64,000 bases of DNA, from positions 1-64,000 of the forward strand of contig JAEEVL010000017.1 in NCBI GenBank assembly GCA_016290875.1. Reading direction: 5' to 3'. The notes below the pieces were generated by a model, which was not told the DNA's origin, searched no databases, and worked only from the letters and a program-made list of their open reading frames with translations. Below are positions 22,915 through 32,177 of the stretch, piece after piece. Origin of the DNA: Ruminococcus sp. (GTDB lineage: Bacteria; Bacillota; Clostridia; Oscillospirales; Ruminococcaceae). The position numbers and the translations under genes are program-made. How positions within the stretch are numbered: position 1 is the stretch's first letter; the number at the start of each line of letters is the position of its first letter.

Positions 22915-23631
22915 GTGAAAATAGCAGTTTGCGACGACGAAAAAATTTACCGTGACGATATTATCAAGAAAACTGACAACTATTTCAAAGGGACCGATAT
23001 TGATGCGGTCTACTTTGAGTTCTGCGACGGCAATGATCTGATGAATTCCAACATAGAATTTGATCTGATATTCGTTGATCACAAAATGAAAAACGTCAAC
23101 GGTCTCGATACCATCTCTCGTCTGAGAGAACGAGGCAATGACACTCACGTAATTTTTGTAAGCAGCTATACAGATATTGTATTTGACACCATGATCGTTA
23201 AGGCTTTCCGATTTCTTGTAAAACCTCTCAATGAGGACAAGCTGAAAGAAGCACTTGATTCCTTCCTCAGGGAAACTGTCAAATCTCCTTCTGTTATAGT
23301 TCAGGACGAAGATACCCTCGCAGTATGCAGCGTAAAAGAAAACAGTATAATCTATGCTCAGGCTGAAAACGTTTATACAAAGCTATTTACTAAAAGCAAT
23401 ACTTATGTCTACCGCAATACCCTATCTAAATTTGAAGAAGAATTAAAAAGCAGCTTCTTCTTCCGTGTTCACAGGTCATATATCGTTAATCTCGATTATA
23501 TCGAGAGCTTCTCCAAAACAGACATACTTCTTTCGACAAAAGAAAAAGTACCCATATCCAAAAAGAAATATAAACCATTCCGTGAGAACTATTTTGATTT
23601 CGTAAAAAAAGAAAGTATCAGTAAGCTATGA
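22915..23631 (+). CDS. LytTR-family response regulator (AgrA-like)
   Basis: A 238-residue protein. Receiver domain residues 1-120 have the acidic pair D7/D8, the phosphorylated Asp at 55 (LIFVDHKM) and Lys103. The LytTR DNA-binding domain spans about 130-232, with FFRVHRSYIVNLDYIESF and a VPISKKKYKPFRENYF end. Such regulators bind paired 9-10 base direct repeats two turns apart, as found in front of both peptide genes. The start is GTG, supported by GGGGAGGGG. Its stop overlaps the kinase start, so the two are translationally coupled. Confidence 0.92.
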   Translation: MKIAVCDDEKIYRDDIIKKTDNYFKGTDIDAVYFEFCDGNDLMNSNIEFDLIFVDHKMKNVNGLDTISRLRERGNDTHVIFVSSYTDIVFDTMIVKAFRFLVKPLNEDKLKEALDSFLRETVKSPSVIVQDEDTLAVCSVKENSIIYAQAENVYTKLFTKSNTYVYRNTLSKFEEELKSSFFFRVHRSYIVNLDYIESFSKTDILLSTKEKVPISKKKYKPFRENYFDFVKKESISKL

Positions 23632-24956
23632 TGATGAATTACACATCCTGTATTTTATTTATTGCTCTGAATTTCCTGTATGTCGTCAATATCAACCGTT
23701 TGCTTCTCCTTGTTGACGGAAGCCACCCATCTTACCGGCACACATCTATACTTGTACTGACAGGTACTCTGATCGTGGCAAGCGGTCTAAGCGGCTATTT
23801 CCGTTTTACAGATGATATGCCGACTGCGGCATCTCTGTCGATCCTGTTTACGTACATATTGATATTCACTATAATATTCCTCATGCACAATAACAAATGC
23901 GGTGCATTGTATGTAACGTCTGTGTTTATGTGCCTCGACTCGATAGTGCAGTCGATGTGCGGTATATTTATTGAATTCTTCTGGATCTCAGATATGATCG
24001 GCATTATAACAAAGGCGGCATCACTTCTGATTAATCTCATCTTCTTCCTCGTAAGCGGTTCACTCATAAAGAAGACTGAGACCGTTCTTCCGTTCACTGC
24101 CAGACTTATCCCCAAAAAGGTACACGCACTGGTACTAAGTATGCTTATGCTGCTCGGTGAAATGTGCGGCTGTATCCAGTCTAAATTTGCCAATGAGGCT
24201 CTTCAGAATAATATCATACTTGTAAGTACTCTGATAATAATCCCGTTACTGTTCATGATGATAGTATACCTCATAAACAACTGCATTTCAAGACAGTATT
24301 ATGAGCTTATGTCGGATATTATGGAGGAAAATGTCAACGAACAGGTAAGCTACTACAAGAAAATGGCAACTATGAGCAACGAGCTCAGAAAATTCCGCCA
24401 CGACTACAAGAACCACCTTACCTGTATCAATATGCTGATAGATTCCGGCAAGTATACCAAAGCTTCTCAGTATATCCAGGACGTTACTAATCAGGAAATT
24501 ATCAGCAGCAAAACTTATTCCAGCGGCAACTACATCGCCGATTCTATCCTTGACAGAAAAAACGAGAACGCTCAGGCAAACAATGCCGAGATAGTCTTCA
24601 ATGGAGCTATCGACAACAGTGTTCCGCTTGCAAAACTCTCAACTATACTGTTCAACGCGCTCGATAACGCTGTCGAAGCCTGCGGCAGGATAGACTCAGC
24701 CGAAAAGCTCATAATTGATGTAAAATGCGCCGTAAACCGCAATCTCCAGATAATATCCATCGCTAACCCGATGCCGGAGAAAAGCCGTTTCGACAAAACA
24801 TCAAAATCCGATAAAAAAAATCACGGCTTTGGTCTTATCAATATAAGAAAAGCCGTCACAGACCTCAACGGTCAGATGAAGATAGACGCAGAAAACGGTA
24901 CATTCGCACTTACTGTTGAATTTCCGCTAACGCCTTCTTCCGAACCGGTAATGTAA
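23628..24956 (+). CDS. Agr-type sensor histidine kinase (AgrC/HPK10-like)
   Basis: A 442-residue protein. Six membrane helices lie within residues 1-220. A short coiled region leads to FRHDYKNHLTCI with phospho-acceptor His258, an N box around LFNALDNAVEAC and a G box at KNHGFGLINIRKAV. This is the quorum-sensing kinase group that detects extracellular peptides. No agrB protease or agrD precursor gene is nearby, so the signal must be supplied differently; the two tiny peptides next door are candidates. A terminator follows at once. Confidence 0.92.
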   Translation: MMMNYTSCILFIALNFLYVVNINRLLLLVDGSHPSYRHTSILVLTGTLIVASGLSGYFRFTDDMPTAASLSILFTYILIFTIIFLMHNNKCGALYVTSVFMCLDSIVQSMCGIFIEFFWISDMIGIITKAASLLINLIFFLVSGSLIKKTETVLPFTARLIPKKVHALVLSMLMLLGEMCGCIQSKFANEALQNNIILVSTLIIIPLLFMMIVYLINNCISRQYYELMSDIMEENVNEQVSYYKKMATMSNELRKFRHDYKNHLTCINMLIDSGKYTKASQYIQDVTNQEIISSKTYSSGNYIADSILDRKNENAQANNAEIVFNGAIDNSVPLAKLSTILFNALDNAVEACGRIDSAEKLIIDVKCAVNRNLQIISIANPMPEKSRFDKTSKSDKKNHGFGLINIRKAVTDLNGQMKIDAENGTFALTVEFPLTPSSEPVM

Positions 24957-24959
24957 AAA

Positions 24960-24986
24960 GGGAGTCCCGATAAAGGACTCCCTTTT
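24960..24986 (+). terminator. Terminator of the two-component operon
   Basis: GGGAGTCC and GGACTCCC form a perfect stem, with loop CGATAAA and a TTTT tail, a few bases after the kinase stop. Confidence 0.88.
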
Positions 24987-25009
24987 GGTATATATTCAGC
25001 TATAATATT

Positions 25010-26197
25010 TCAGGCAGCTTTTTCAGTCGCTGGTGTTTCTTCAGTCTGGGCAGCTTCCTCTTCCGCTGTTGCTGTTTCAGCTTCTGCTGCAAGCTGTTCC
25101 TGCTTGATCTTATAGGCATCAATTCTTGTTCCTACGTTTTCCTGCAAGTTTCTGAAGAAAAACTGGTAATCGTAAATGTGGTATGAACCTTCTGGAAGCA
25201 GCTTGATGCCTGCCGGATAATCAGCCGCTTTGATGTCAGTTACCTTGAGTGTTCCTCTGGTAGGATCTAAATAACATCCGCAAAGGCCGGGAACTTCCTT
25301 CTCTATCTCATTAGAGTTTTCCTTCATAAAGCAAGCGCCCTTGTTGAGATCCTTCTTTGCGATCGTATTGTCTGTACGCCAGTTGAGAGGATTAATCGAC
25401 ATCATCTTCTGATTTGCAGAACATATCATAGAAGCATTTAACTCTGGAGCTTCGCACTCAAAGCTTACTATAACACCTGTGTCATCAGCGCTCTGAGCAA
25501 AGTTAAGGTAAGGATACTTTGCTGCAGTCTCTTCATCCATAGTCCAGCCGATAGCATATGTTGCAACGAGCTTTGAACGTACCTCTTCATCCTCCATGAA
25601 ATTCTCCATAAGACGATAACACATATCAGCTCCCTGAGAGAAACCGGCTAATATGAAAGGTCTGCCCTTATTCTCAAACCTAAGATAGTATCTGAAAGCC
25701 TCTGCGACATCAGAATAAGCAATACTTAAAAACATATCCCTGTCGCTTCCGATGAGCTCATATCCATTCAATGAGAGCTGGCAGTAATAGGGAGCATAAA
25801 TCCTTGCTCTGTCGCTGAAGATATCCTTCTGCATATCAAGTGCTCCGCGAAAACGCTCACGGTTCTCGGTATCATCAACGTCCATCAGCAATTCTTCTTT
25901 GACATCTACCGTTGGAGCGATCATGAATACATCAACTTCCTTATTGTCGCCTTCACGGAAATACGCCCATTGAAATCTGTCATTGTACGTTGAATTACTA
26001 TTTGCCTGATTTGCATCCACTTTAGGTTTTGATGTGGTCGTAACAGGCTGTGTCTGTGTAGTCACATCAGTTGAAGCTGTGGTGCTTACTCTGCTGCTTT
26101 TGGATGATGTTTCATCTTTGCCGCATCCGGAAGCAGTAACTGATAAAACAGCAGCACAAATTAACAGCGCCCCAGTTCGTTTAAATTTTTTAAACAT
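25010..26197 (-). CDS. DUF3089-type alpha/beta-hydrolase-like lipoprotein
   Basis: A 395-residue protein with a lipoprotein signal (lipobox ASGC near residue 25) and a Ser/Thr-rich linker. A hydrolase-like domain follows with a GFSQG nucleophile elbow near the middle, and the Ala/Glu-rich C-terminal tail has low complexity. The family resembles lipases/esterases; the substrate is unknown and it would act at the cell surface. The ATG at 26197 is preceded by GGAGAG; an ATG four codons upstream lies in that site and is less likely. Confidence 0.75.
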   Translation of the reverse strand: MFKKFKRTGALLICAAVLSVTASGCGKDETSSKSSRVSTTASTDVTTQTQPVTTTSKPKVDANQANSNSTYNDRFQWAYFREGDNKEVDVFMIAPTVDVKEELLMDVDDTENRERFRGALDMQKDIFSDRARIYAPYYCQLSLNGYELIGSDRDMFLSIAYSDVAEAFRYYLRFENKGRPFILAGFSQGADMCYRLMENFMEDEEVRSKLVATYAIGWTMDEETAAKYPYLNFAQSADDTGVIVSFECEAPELNASMICSANQKMMSINPLNWRTDNTIAKKDLNKGACFMKENSNEIEKEVPGLCGCYLDPTRGTLKVTDIKAADYPAGIKLLPEGSYHIYDYQFFFRNLQENVGTRIDAYKIKQEQLAAEAETATAEEEAAQTEETPATEKAA

Positions 26198-26354
26198 ATT
26201 TCTCTCCATTCTTCGTTTTTAGGATCAAGTTTGTTAATTATCTGTCACTTTGTTGAGCATTATAATTATATCATAGTTTATTGACAATTGCAACGTCAAA
26301 GAATAAGAAATACCTGCACCATAATTATAAGCATTTATGCGTTTCTGCCAAATT

Positions 26355-28985
26355 TCAGTCGTTTTTTCGCTTTATACCGACAGTCACAGCACTCAGAAGA
26401 GGTACAGCCGCACTTGATACGAGTGCCGCACAGAGCTGTCCTTGAGTAAGACTGACTGTCTCGAATATGACTCTTAGCTGCGGAAGAGTCACAGCTGCCG
26501 CAAGTACTCCTGCCGATACTATAACAGCTGCCATGAGCTTCACGTTGCTGAATATGTCTCTGCGGAACAGTGATCTTGTCTCAGATCTGCACTCAAATAC
26601 GTGTATGAGCTGAGAGGTGACAAGAGTGATAAGAGCCGCTGTTCTTCCGGCTTCCACACTTCCGCCCATGTGCATAACAGCACTGAATGAAGCAAGCGTG
26701 GACAGTCCTATGAATACGCCGCGGAATACTATCTTCCACATAAGTCCGCCCGAGAAAAAGCCCTCGTCAGAACGCCGCGGCGGTCTCTTCATTATACCGC
26801 TCTCAGGCGGTTCAAGACCAAGCGCTATCGCCGGAAGCCCGTCTGTAACGAGATTTACAAGCAGCACCTGCACAGGCAGAAGAACTACCGGCATACCCAT
26901 AACTATGCCAAGAAACATCGTCAGCACCTCGCCGATATTGCACGAAAGCAGATAACGCACAAATTTCCGGATATTAGCATATACACAGCGTCCCTGTTCA
27001 ACTGCATTCACAAGAGTTGCAAGATCATCATCGAGAAGTATCACGTCCGCCGCCTGCTTTGTAACGTCTGTGCCGGTGACTCCCATTGCCACTCCAACAT
27101 CGGCTTCCTTGACAGCGGGAGCGTCGTTCACGCCGTCACCGGTCATCGTGACTATCTCGCCGCGCCGCTTGAAGCTCCTTACTATCCTCAGTTTATGTGC
27201 AGGCTCAACACGTGCAAATACAGTATACTTATCTATCACACGATCGAGTTCCTCATCGCTAAGCTTATCAAGCTCTGCACCTGTCATAGCTTTTCCGCCG
27301 CGAAGCAGACCTGCTTTTTTTGCAACAGCTGCGGCAGTGTTCTTATGGTCACCGGTTATCATGACTGTTTTCACAGAAGCCGCAGCGCACTTCCGGATAG
27401 CCTCTCTTGCTTCTTCACGCGGAGGATCTGTCATTCCGGCAAGTCCGAGGAACGTCAATCCTCCGATTTCCGGCTGCATAGTTTCAGTCGCAAGTTCCGC
27501 CATTGCAAGCACTCTCAGCGCACGTTCAGACATATCCTCAACACGTTCCGTAAACTCTCGTCTCAGTTCCGCTGTCAGCGGCTGTTTATTTCCCTGCCTG
27601 TCAAGATAATACGAACATCGCGGAAGTATCACTTCTGCCGCTCCCTTGAAGAATGTCCTGTCGCCATCGGGCGAAGCCGTATGCACAGCCATAAATCTTG
27701 TTTCGCTGTCGAAAGGGTACTCGTCTGTCTTTCGGTAAGCAGCTTCGAGTGATGCCTTAGTTATCCCGAGCTTTGCCGCCGCAACGAGCAGAGCCGCTTC
27801 CGTAGGATCACCCGTGACTGTCCATTCTCCGCGCGAACGAGGAGAATCCTTCGTGTTTTTTCCGGCAGCTATCACAGCTGTCGAGCATATCGTTCCACAG
27901 CGGAGTACTTCAGCGAGAGCCTTTTCAGAAGCGAGTGATACAGGTGTATTTTCCTTGCCCTTTGTGACTGCTCCGCTCATACGGTAACCCATTCCGCTGA
28001 AATAATATGTACCCTCAGCATCACAGAGCTCTGTAACCGTCATCTTGTTCTCGGTTATCGTGCCTGTCTTGTCAGAGCATATCACAGATGTGCAGCCGAG
28101 AGTCTCTACGCTGTGCAGTTTGTTCACGAGAGCTTTCTGTTTCAGCATACGATTGACTGCAAGAGCAAGGGCGATAGTGACAGTTGCCGGAAGCCCTTCC
28201 GGTATAGCTGCGATAGCTATCGTTATACCTGTCATCAGCATATCAAAGACCTTTTCACCGCGCAGGACTCCTGCCGCAAATACAGCTCCACAGACCAGCA
28301 GACATATCACAGCTACTGCCTTTCCGAGCTCTGCAAGCCTTTTCTGTAGCGGTGTCATATCGTTGTCTATATCAGTCAGCATTTCGGAAATTTTTCCCAT
28401 TTGTGTACGCTTTCCGGTAGCTATGACCTTTGCGCGGCAGGTACCCTTTGTTGCAGATGTTCCGCAGTAGACTATGTTAGGCTTGTTCAGAGAATTGTCC
28501 GCATCTCCCGGGATACCTGCACTCTTCGGAACAGCTGTCGATTCACCGGTGAGTATCGCTTCGTCAGCAAAAAAGCCTGCCGCATAAAGCACAGCACAGT
28601 CAGCCGGTATACGGTCGCCGGCTTCTATCTCGATAACATCCTCCGTGACCAGCTTTGATGCATCTATCTCACAGAGCTTTCCGTCACGGTAGCACTTCGC
28701 GGTAGGGGAGGTCATCGAGCGCAGGGCTTCAAGAGTATGCTCTGTGCGGTATTCCTGTATGAAGCCAAGCACCGCATTTATCAGCACTATCAGGATTATC
28801 GTTACAGCGTCGGTGACCTCTCCGAGAAGAATCGAAACTACCGTTGCTCCGAGAAGTATCATCACCATAACGTCCCGGAACTGACCTATGAATATCTTTG
28901 CCGGACCTGCACGTCTGCTCTCGCTGAGCACGTTTTCGCCTTCATTACGCAGCTTTGCAGCAGCTTCCTTTTCTGTAAGTCCCAT
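26355..28985 (-). CDS. Calcium-type P-type ATPase (type IIA)
   Basis: An 876-residue protein, the full length for SERCA-like pumps. It has the TGES actuator loop (ILTGESTAVP), AIPEGLPATVTIALALA in helix 4 and the phosphorylation motif DKTGTITENK. The hinge motif TGDGVNDAPAVKEADVG and NLVTDGLPAIALG in helix 6 supply Ca2+-ligand residues. It exports Ca2+ (possibly Mn2+) from the cytosol using ATP. AAAGGGTGA precedes the ATG at 28985. It is divergent from spoVAD, with about 100 bases between them. Confidence 0.93.
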   Translation of the reverse strand: MGLTEKEAAAKLRNEGENVLSESRRAGPAKIFIGQFRDVMVMILLGATVVSILLGEVTDAVTIILIVLINAVLGFIQEYRTEHTLEALRSMTSPTAKCYRDGKLCEIDASKLVTEDVIEIEAGDRIPADCAVLYAAGFFADEAILTGESTAVPKSAGIPGDADNSLNKPNIVYCGTSATKGTCRAKVIATGKRTQMGKISEMLTDIDNDMTPLQKRLAELGKAVAVICLLVCGAVFAAGVLRGEKVFDMLMTGITIAIAAIPEGLPATVTIALALAVNRMLKQKALVNKLHSVETLGCTSVICSDKTGTITENKMTVTELCDAEGTYYFSGMGYRMSGAVTKGKENTPVSLASEKALAEVLRCGTICSTAVIAAGKNTKDSPRSRGEWTVTGDPTEAALLVAAAKLGITKASLEAAYRKTDEYPFDSETRFMAVHTASPDGDRTFFKGAAEVILPRCSYYLDRQGNKQPLTAELRREFTERVEDMSERALRVLAMAELATETMQPEIGGLTFLGLAGMTDPPREEAREAIRKCAAASVKTVMITGDHKNTAAAVAKKAGLLRGGKAMTGAELDKLSDEELDRVIDKYTVFARVEPAHKLRIVRSFKRRGEIVTMTGDGVNDAPAVKEADVGVAMGVTGTDVTKQAADVILLDDDLATLVNAVEQGRCVYANIRKFVRYLLSCNIGEVLTMFLGIVMGMPVVLLPVQVLLVNLVTDGLPAIALGLEPPESGIMKRPPRRSDEGFFSGGLMWKIVFRGVFIGLSTLASFSAVMHMGGSVEAGRTAALITLVTSQLIHVFECRSETRSLFRRDIFSNVKLMAAVIVSAGVLAAAVTLPQLRVIFETVSLTQGQLCAALVSSAAVPLLSAVTVGIKRKND

Positions 28986-29093
28986 TGTATCACCCTTTCG
29001 CATACTTGTCTTTTACAAAATATGACACGATACGGACAATTATTCCTGCATATTCCTGACATCGTCGGCAATATTATCTCTGAGGTGATATAT

Positions 29094-30101
29094 ATGGCAG
29101 AACAGATAGAACGAGGTGTTTTCAGACTTACAACTCCTGTGAGCGTACACAGCTTCGCTTCGGCGGCAGGCGGCAAAGAGGGAAAAGGTCCGCTCGGGAG
29201 CTGCTTCGATATGGTCATAGAGGACAGTCACTTTGGCACAACTACCTGGGAAAAAGCTGAGAGCCGCTTTCAGAAAGAGACGATGTGTGCCGCGATAAGA
29301 AAAGGCTCCCTTGTAAAAGAGGACATTGATGCTGTATTCGCAGGCGACCTGATAAATCAGTGTACCGGCTCGACTTACGGTCTAAGGGAGCTCGATATAC
29401 CTTTTCTCGGGCTGTACGGCGCGTGCTCAACTATGGCAGAAGGGCTTCTGCTGAGCTCGCTGCTCATAGACTCAGGTGCGGCAAAAAAAGCTGCTGCTGT
29501 GACTTCGTCGCACTTCTCAACGGCAGAGCGGCAGTTTCGTTTTCCACTGTCGTATGGCGGTCAGCGCACTCCTACGTCACAGTGGACGTGTACGGCTTCG
29601 GGAGCTGTGATACTCTCGGGGGAGAGCGGCTCACCAAATGTCGTAGGAGGCTGTATCGGCAGGATAACTGACATGGGAGTTTCGGACATAAACAATATGG
29701 GAAGCGCTATGGCTCCGGCGGCGGCAGCAACTATTCTTCGTTACCTCAGAGCAACAGGAACTTCGCCCGCTGACTATGACTTCATAGTGACAGGCGACCT
29801 CGGCACGGTAGGAAGCAAGCTTGCTGTGGAGCTTCTGCAAAATGAGGATATCGACATTTCAGCACAGCACCGCGACTGCGGCGTTATGATATTCGATAGT
29901 GATGAACAGGATACTCACTGCGGCGGTTCCGGATGTGGTTGTAGCGCAAGTGTCCTCTGCGGATATTTCCTGCCTATGCTCAAAGACGGAAAGGCAAATA
30001 ATATACTCTTTGCCGCGACCGGAGCTCTTATGTCACCGATGACGCTCCAGCAGGGGGAGAATATCCCGTCAATTTCGCACCTTGTGCATTTAAGATACTG
30101 A
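29094..30101 (+). CDS. spoVAD: Stage V sporulation protein AD
   Basis: A 335-residue thiolase-fold protein. Typical features are GPLGSCFDMVIEDSHFG, an INQCTGSTYGLRELDIPFLGLYGACST region and a GGSGCGCSASVLCGYFLPML end. SpoVAD normally binds dipicolinic acid and works with SpoVAC and SpoVAE in spore core loading. Neither partner is next to it, so this is an orphan copy here. TGAGGTGA precedes the ATG at 29094; the frame stays open upstream, but only as antisense of the ATPase gene. Confidence 0.9.
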   Translation: MAEQIERGVFRLTTPVSVHSFASAAGGKEGKGPLGSCFDMVIEDSHFGTTTWEKAESRFQKETMCAAIRKGSLVKEDIDAVFAGDLINQCTGSTYGLRELDIPFLGLYGACSTMAEGLLLSSLLIDSGAAKKAAAVTSSHFSTAERQFRFPLSYGGQRTPTSQWTCTASGAVILSGESGSPNVVGGCIGRITDMGVSDINNMGSAMAPAAAATILRYLRATGTSPADYDFIVTGDLGTVGSKLAVELLQNEDIDISAQHRDCGVMIFDSDEQDTHCGGSGCGCSASVLCGYFLPMLKDGKANNILFAATGALMSPMTLQQGENIPSISHLVHLRY

Positions 30102-30159
30102 AACAGCAAGCCATTACACAGGGACTGACGTAAATGCCGGTCCCTGCAGATCTGAGCAG

Positions 30160-30188
30160 TTGACAAACCTACTATTCCGGTATATAAT
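30160..30188 (+). promoter_or_regulatory. Consensus promoter of the serine acetyltransferase gene
   Basis: TTGACA, a 17-base spacer and TATAAT lie 32 bases before the ATG. Confidence 0.85.
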
Positions 30189-30220
30189 ATTCTATGACAG
30201 ATAATTGAAAGGAGCCTGTT

Positions 30221-31180
30221 ATGAATAACGATTTTATGAAAAGACTTGATTCCGTTGCCGAGAGCATAATCTCCAGCTATACCGGCAACAAAACTGTCGA
30301 TGAGGTCAAAGCCTATGACCACCCAGACCGCAACTCGGTCATCGACATCATAAACAAGCTGAAGACCATTATCTTTGCAGGGTATTTCAGAAACAGCTCC
30401 TTCCGTACATATACCCTCAGAAACAGCATTACTATGCTGCTCGAGGACGTTGTATTCAACCTTATCAAACAGATCTCGATAGTTTACCGCTATCTTCCGG
30501 AATACGCTTCCGCTACCGACGTTGAGATACACAGTAAGGCTGAATGCGTTACCATGGCTTTCGTTGAAAAGATACCAAAGATACGTGAATACATCGAGAC
30601 AGACGTTCAGGCAGCTTTTGACGGAGACCCTGCCGCTTTCAACAAGGACGAGATAATATTCTCTTACCCCGGTCTGTTCGCTATACTCGTAAACCGTATC
30701 GCACATGAACTCTTCCTGCTGAAAGTACCGCTCATACCGCGTATGATGACTGAGTACGCTCACAGCGAGACCGGTATCGACATTCATCCCGGTGCTTCTA
30801 TCGGCAAGTATTTCTTCATCGACCATGGTACAGGCATCGTTATCGGTGAAACTACCGTTATCGGAGACAATGTCAAAATATATCAGGGCGTTACACTCGG
30901 TGCGCTCTCCACACGCGGCGGTCAGCAGCTCAAGAGCAAAAAGCGTCACCCCACTATCCTTGACAACGCCACTATTTACTCAGGTGCTTCTATCCTCGGC
31001 GGTGAAACCGTTGTCGGCAGAGACGTTGTTGTCGGCGGTAACGCCTTCATAACAAAGTCTATCCCGGACGGCGCAAGAGTAAGCATCAAAAATCAGGAAC
31101 TCCGCTATAATTATAGCTCTGAAAAGCCAGCAAACAAGCTTGACTTTGAACAGGAAGAGACCTGGTTTTACATTATCTGA
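30221..31180 (+). CDS. cysE: Serine O-acetyltransferase (EpsC/CysE type)
   Basis: A 319-residue protein. A helical N-terminal half of about 180 residues is followed by hexapeptide repeats of the left-handed beta helix: DIHPGASIGKYFFIDHGTG, IVIGETTVIGDNVKIYQGVT and ASILGGETVVGRDVVVGG. It makes O-acetylserine from serine and acetyl-CoA, the first step of cysteine synthesis. Length and N-terminal extension match the longer EpsC-like enzymes of anaerobes. AAAGGAG precedes the ATG. It is probably monocistronic. Confidence 0.9.
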   Translation: MNNDFMKRLDSVAESIISSYTGNKTVDEVKAYDHPDRNSVIDIINKLKTIIFAGYFRNSSFRTYTLRNSITMLLEDVVFNLIKQISIVYRYLPEYASATDVEIHSKAECVTMAFVEKIPKIREYIETDVQAAFDGDPAAFNKDEIIFSYPGLFAILVNRIAHELFLLKVPLIPRMMTEYAHSETGIDIHPGASIGKYFFIDHGTGIVIGETTVIGDNVKIYQGVTLGALSTRGGQQLKSKKRHPTILDNATIYSGASILGGETVVGRDVVVGGNAFITKSIPDGARVSIKNQELRYNYSSEKPANKLDFEQEETWFYII

Positions 31181-31236
31181 TCTCTCTTAATTACACACTA
31201 CAATAACCGTTACAATCTTCAATTCAGGTGATAATC

Positions 31237-32121
31237 ATGAAACAATACGGAACATCAGCAAAAGTCGGAAAAACAAACATCAATGTTTACACCGAGGGCA
31301 GCGGAGCTTTTACCATTGTCTTTATGGCAGGCTCGGGAGTAGGCTGTCCGGTATACGAATATAAGCCTTTATACCACAGAATGTCGGACAAATACAGGAT
31401 AGCTGTCGTAGAAAAGGCAGGATACGGTCTCAGCGGAAAAGCAGAAACTCCAAGAACTATCGAAAACCTTGTTGAGGAAAGCAGAACCGCTCTGAAAAAA
31501 CTTAACATACTCCCGCCCTATATCCTCGCACCTCATTCCTATTCCGGATTTGAGGCAATTTGGTGGGCAAATACATATCCGGAAGAAGTCGAAGCCGTTC
31601 TTGGTGTTGATATGGGATTTCCGGAACTGATGATAGCTCAGGGTAAAGAGATACCCGAAGAAAAGAAAAAGGCAATGGTCGATAAAACAAGATCTCTTAT
31701 GCAGAAAATCGCAAAAAGAGGTCTGCTCGACAAGCTTCTGAGGAATAAGACTGTAAATGCTTCCGGACTTATGAAGAGCAGCGAACTAACCGATGAAGAA
31801 AAGAAGATCTACGAAGAAACTTACTATAAAAATGTTGCAAGTGAAGCTGTTTTTGAAGAATCAGTCCGCGCAGTTGAAAATGCAGAAAAAGCTGAACATA
31901 CAGGTTATCTGACCTGTCCGGCGTGCTTTGCCGTAAGCAATATGAAAGTACCGGTCAAAGCTCTATCATGGCAGCAGGCCGCAAAGGATTACGCCGAACA
32001 CTGCGATGCAGAAGTCCACTTTTTCAATGAGGGACACTTGATGTATACAAAGATACCTGATGAGCTCTCAGGAGTCTTCCTCAGTTTTTTACATAAGCAT
32101 AATTTTGATGCAGATCAATAA
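31237..32121 (+). CDS. Alpha/beta-fold hydrolase
   Basis: A 294-residue protein of the alpha/beta hydrolase fold. An oxyanion segment lies near FMAGSGVGCPVYEYKPL. The nucleophile position reads APHSYSGFEA, with a Ser in HSYSG in place of GxSxG. GVDMGFP may hold the acid and EGHLMY the catalytic His near the C-terminus. The substrate is not identifiable. The ATG at 31237 has AGGTGA just upstream. Confidence 0.78.
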   Translation: MKQYGTSAKVGKTNINVYTEGSGAFTIVFMAGSGVGCPVYEYKPLYHRMSDKYRIAVVEKAGYGLSGKAETPRTIENLVEESRTALKKLNILPPYILAPHSYSGFEAIWWANTYPEEVEAVLGVDMGFPELMIAQGKEIPEEKKKAMVDKTRSLMQKIAKRGLLDKLLRNKTVNASGLMKSSELTDEEKKIYEETYYKNVASEAVFEESVRAVENAEKAEHTGYLTCPACFAVSNMKVPVKALSWQQAAKDYAEHCDAEVHFFNEGHLMYTKIPDELSGVFLSFLHKHNFDADQ

Positions 32122-32152
32122 AAAAAAGCTCCCCGATGGGGAGCTTTTTTTT
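32121..32152. terminator. Bidirectional terminator
   Basis: AAAAAGCTCCCC/GGGGAGCTTTTT has a three-base loop and T8. It separates the hydrolase from the convergent exonuclease gene. Confidence 0.9.
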
Positions 32153-32177
32153 GTATAGAATGTTTTTAGCTGACAGC

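Noticed and set aside
22915..24956. Hidden agrB or agrD gene for the kinase
   Set aside because: No AgrB-like membrane protease and no AgrD-like precursor with a charged C-terminal tail was found on either strand between 20 and 26 kb.
28737..29093. 119-codon upstream extension of spoVAD
   Set aside because: It lies antisense to the calcium ATPase gene, and SpoVAD homologues begin at the ATG at 29094, which has its own ribosome site.
29915..30949. 344-codon minus-strand frame over spoVAD and cysE
   Set aside because: It is antisense to two well-recognised genes, Cys/Val/Tyr-rich without domain sense, and has no ribosome site.
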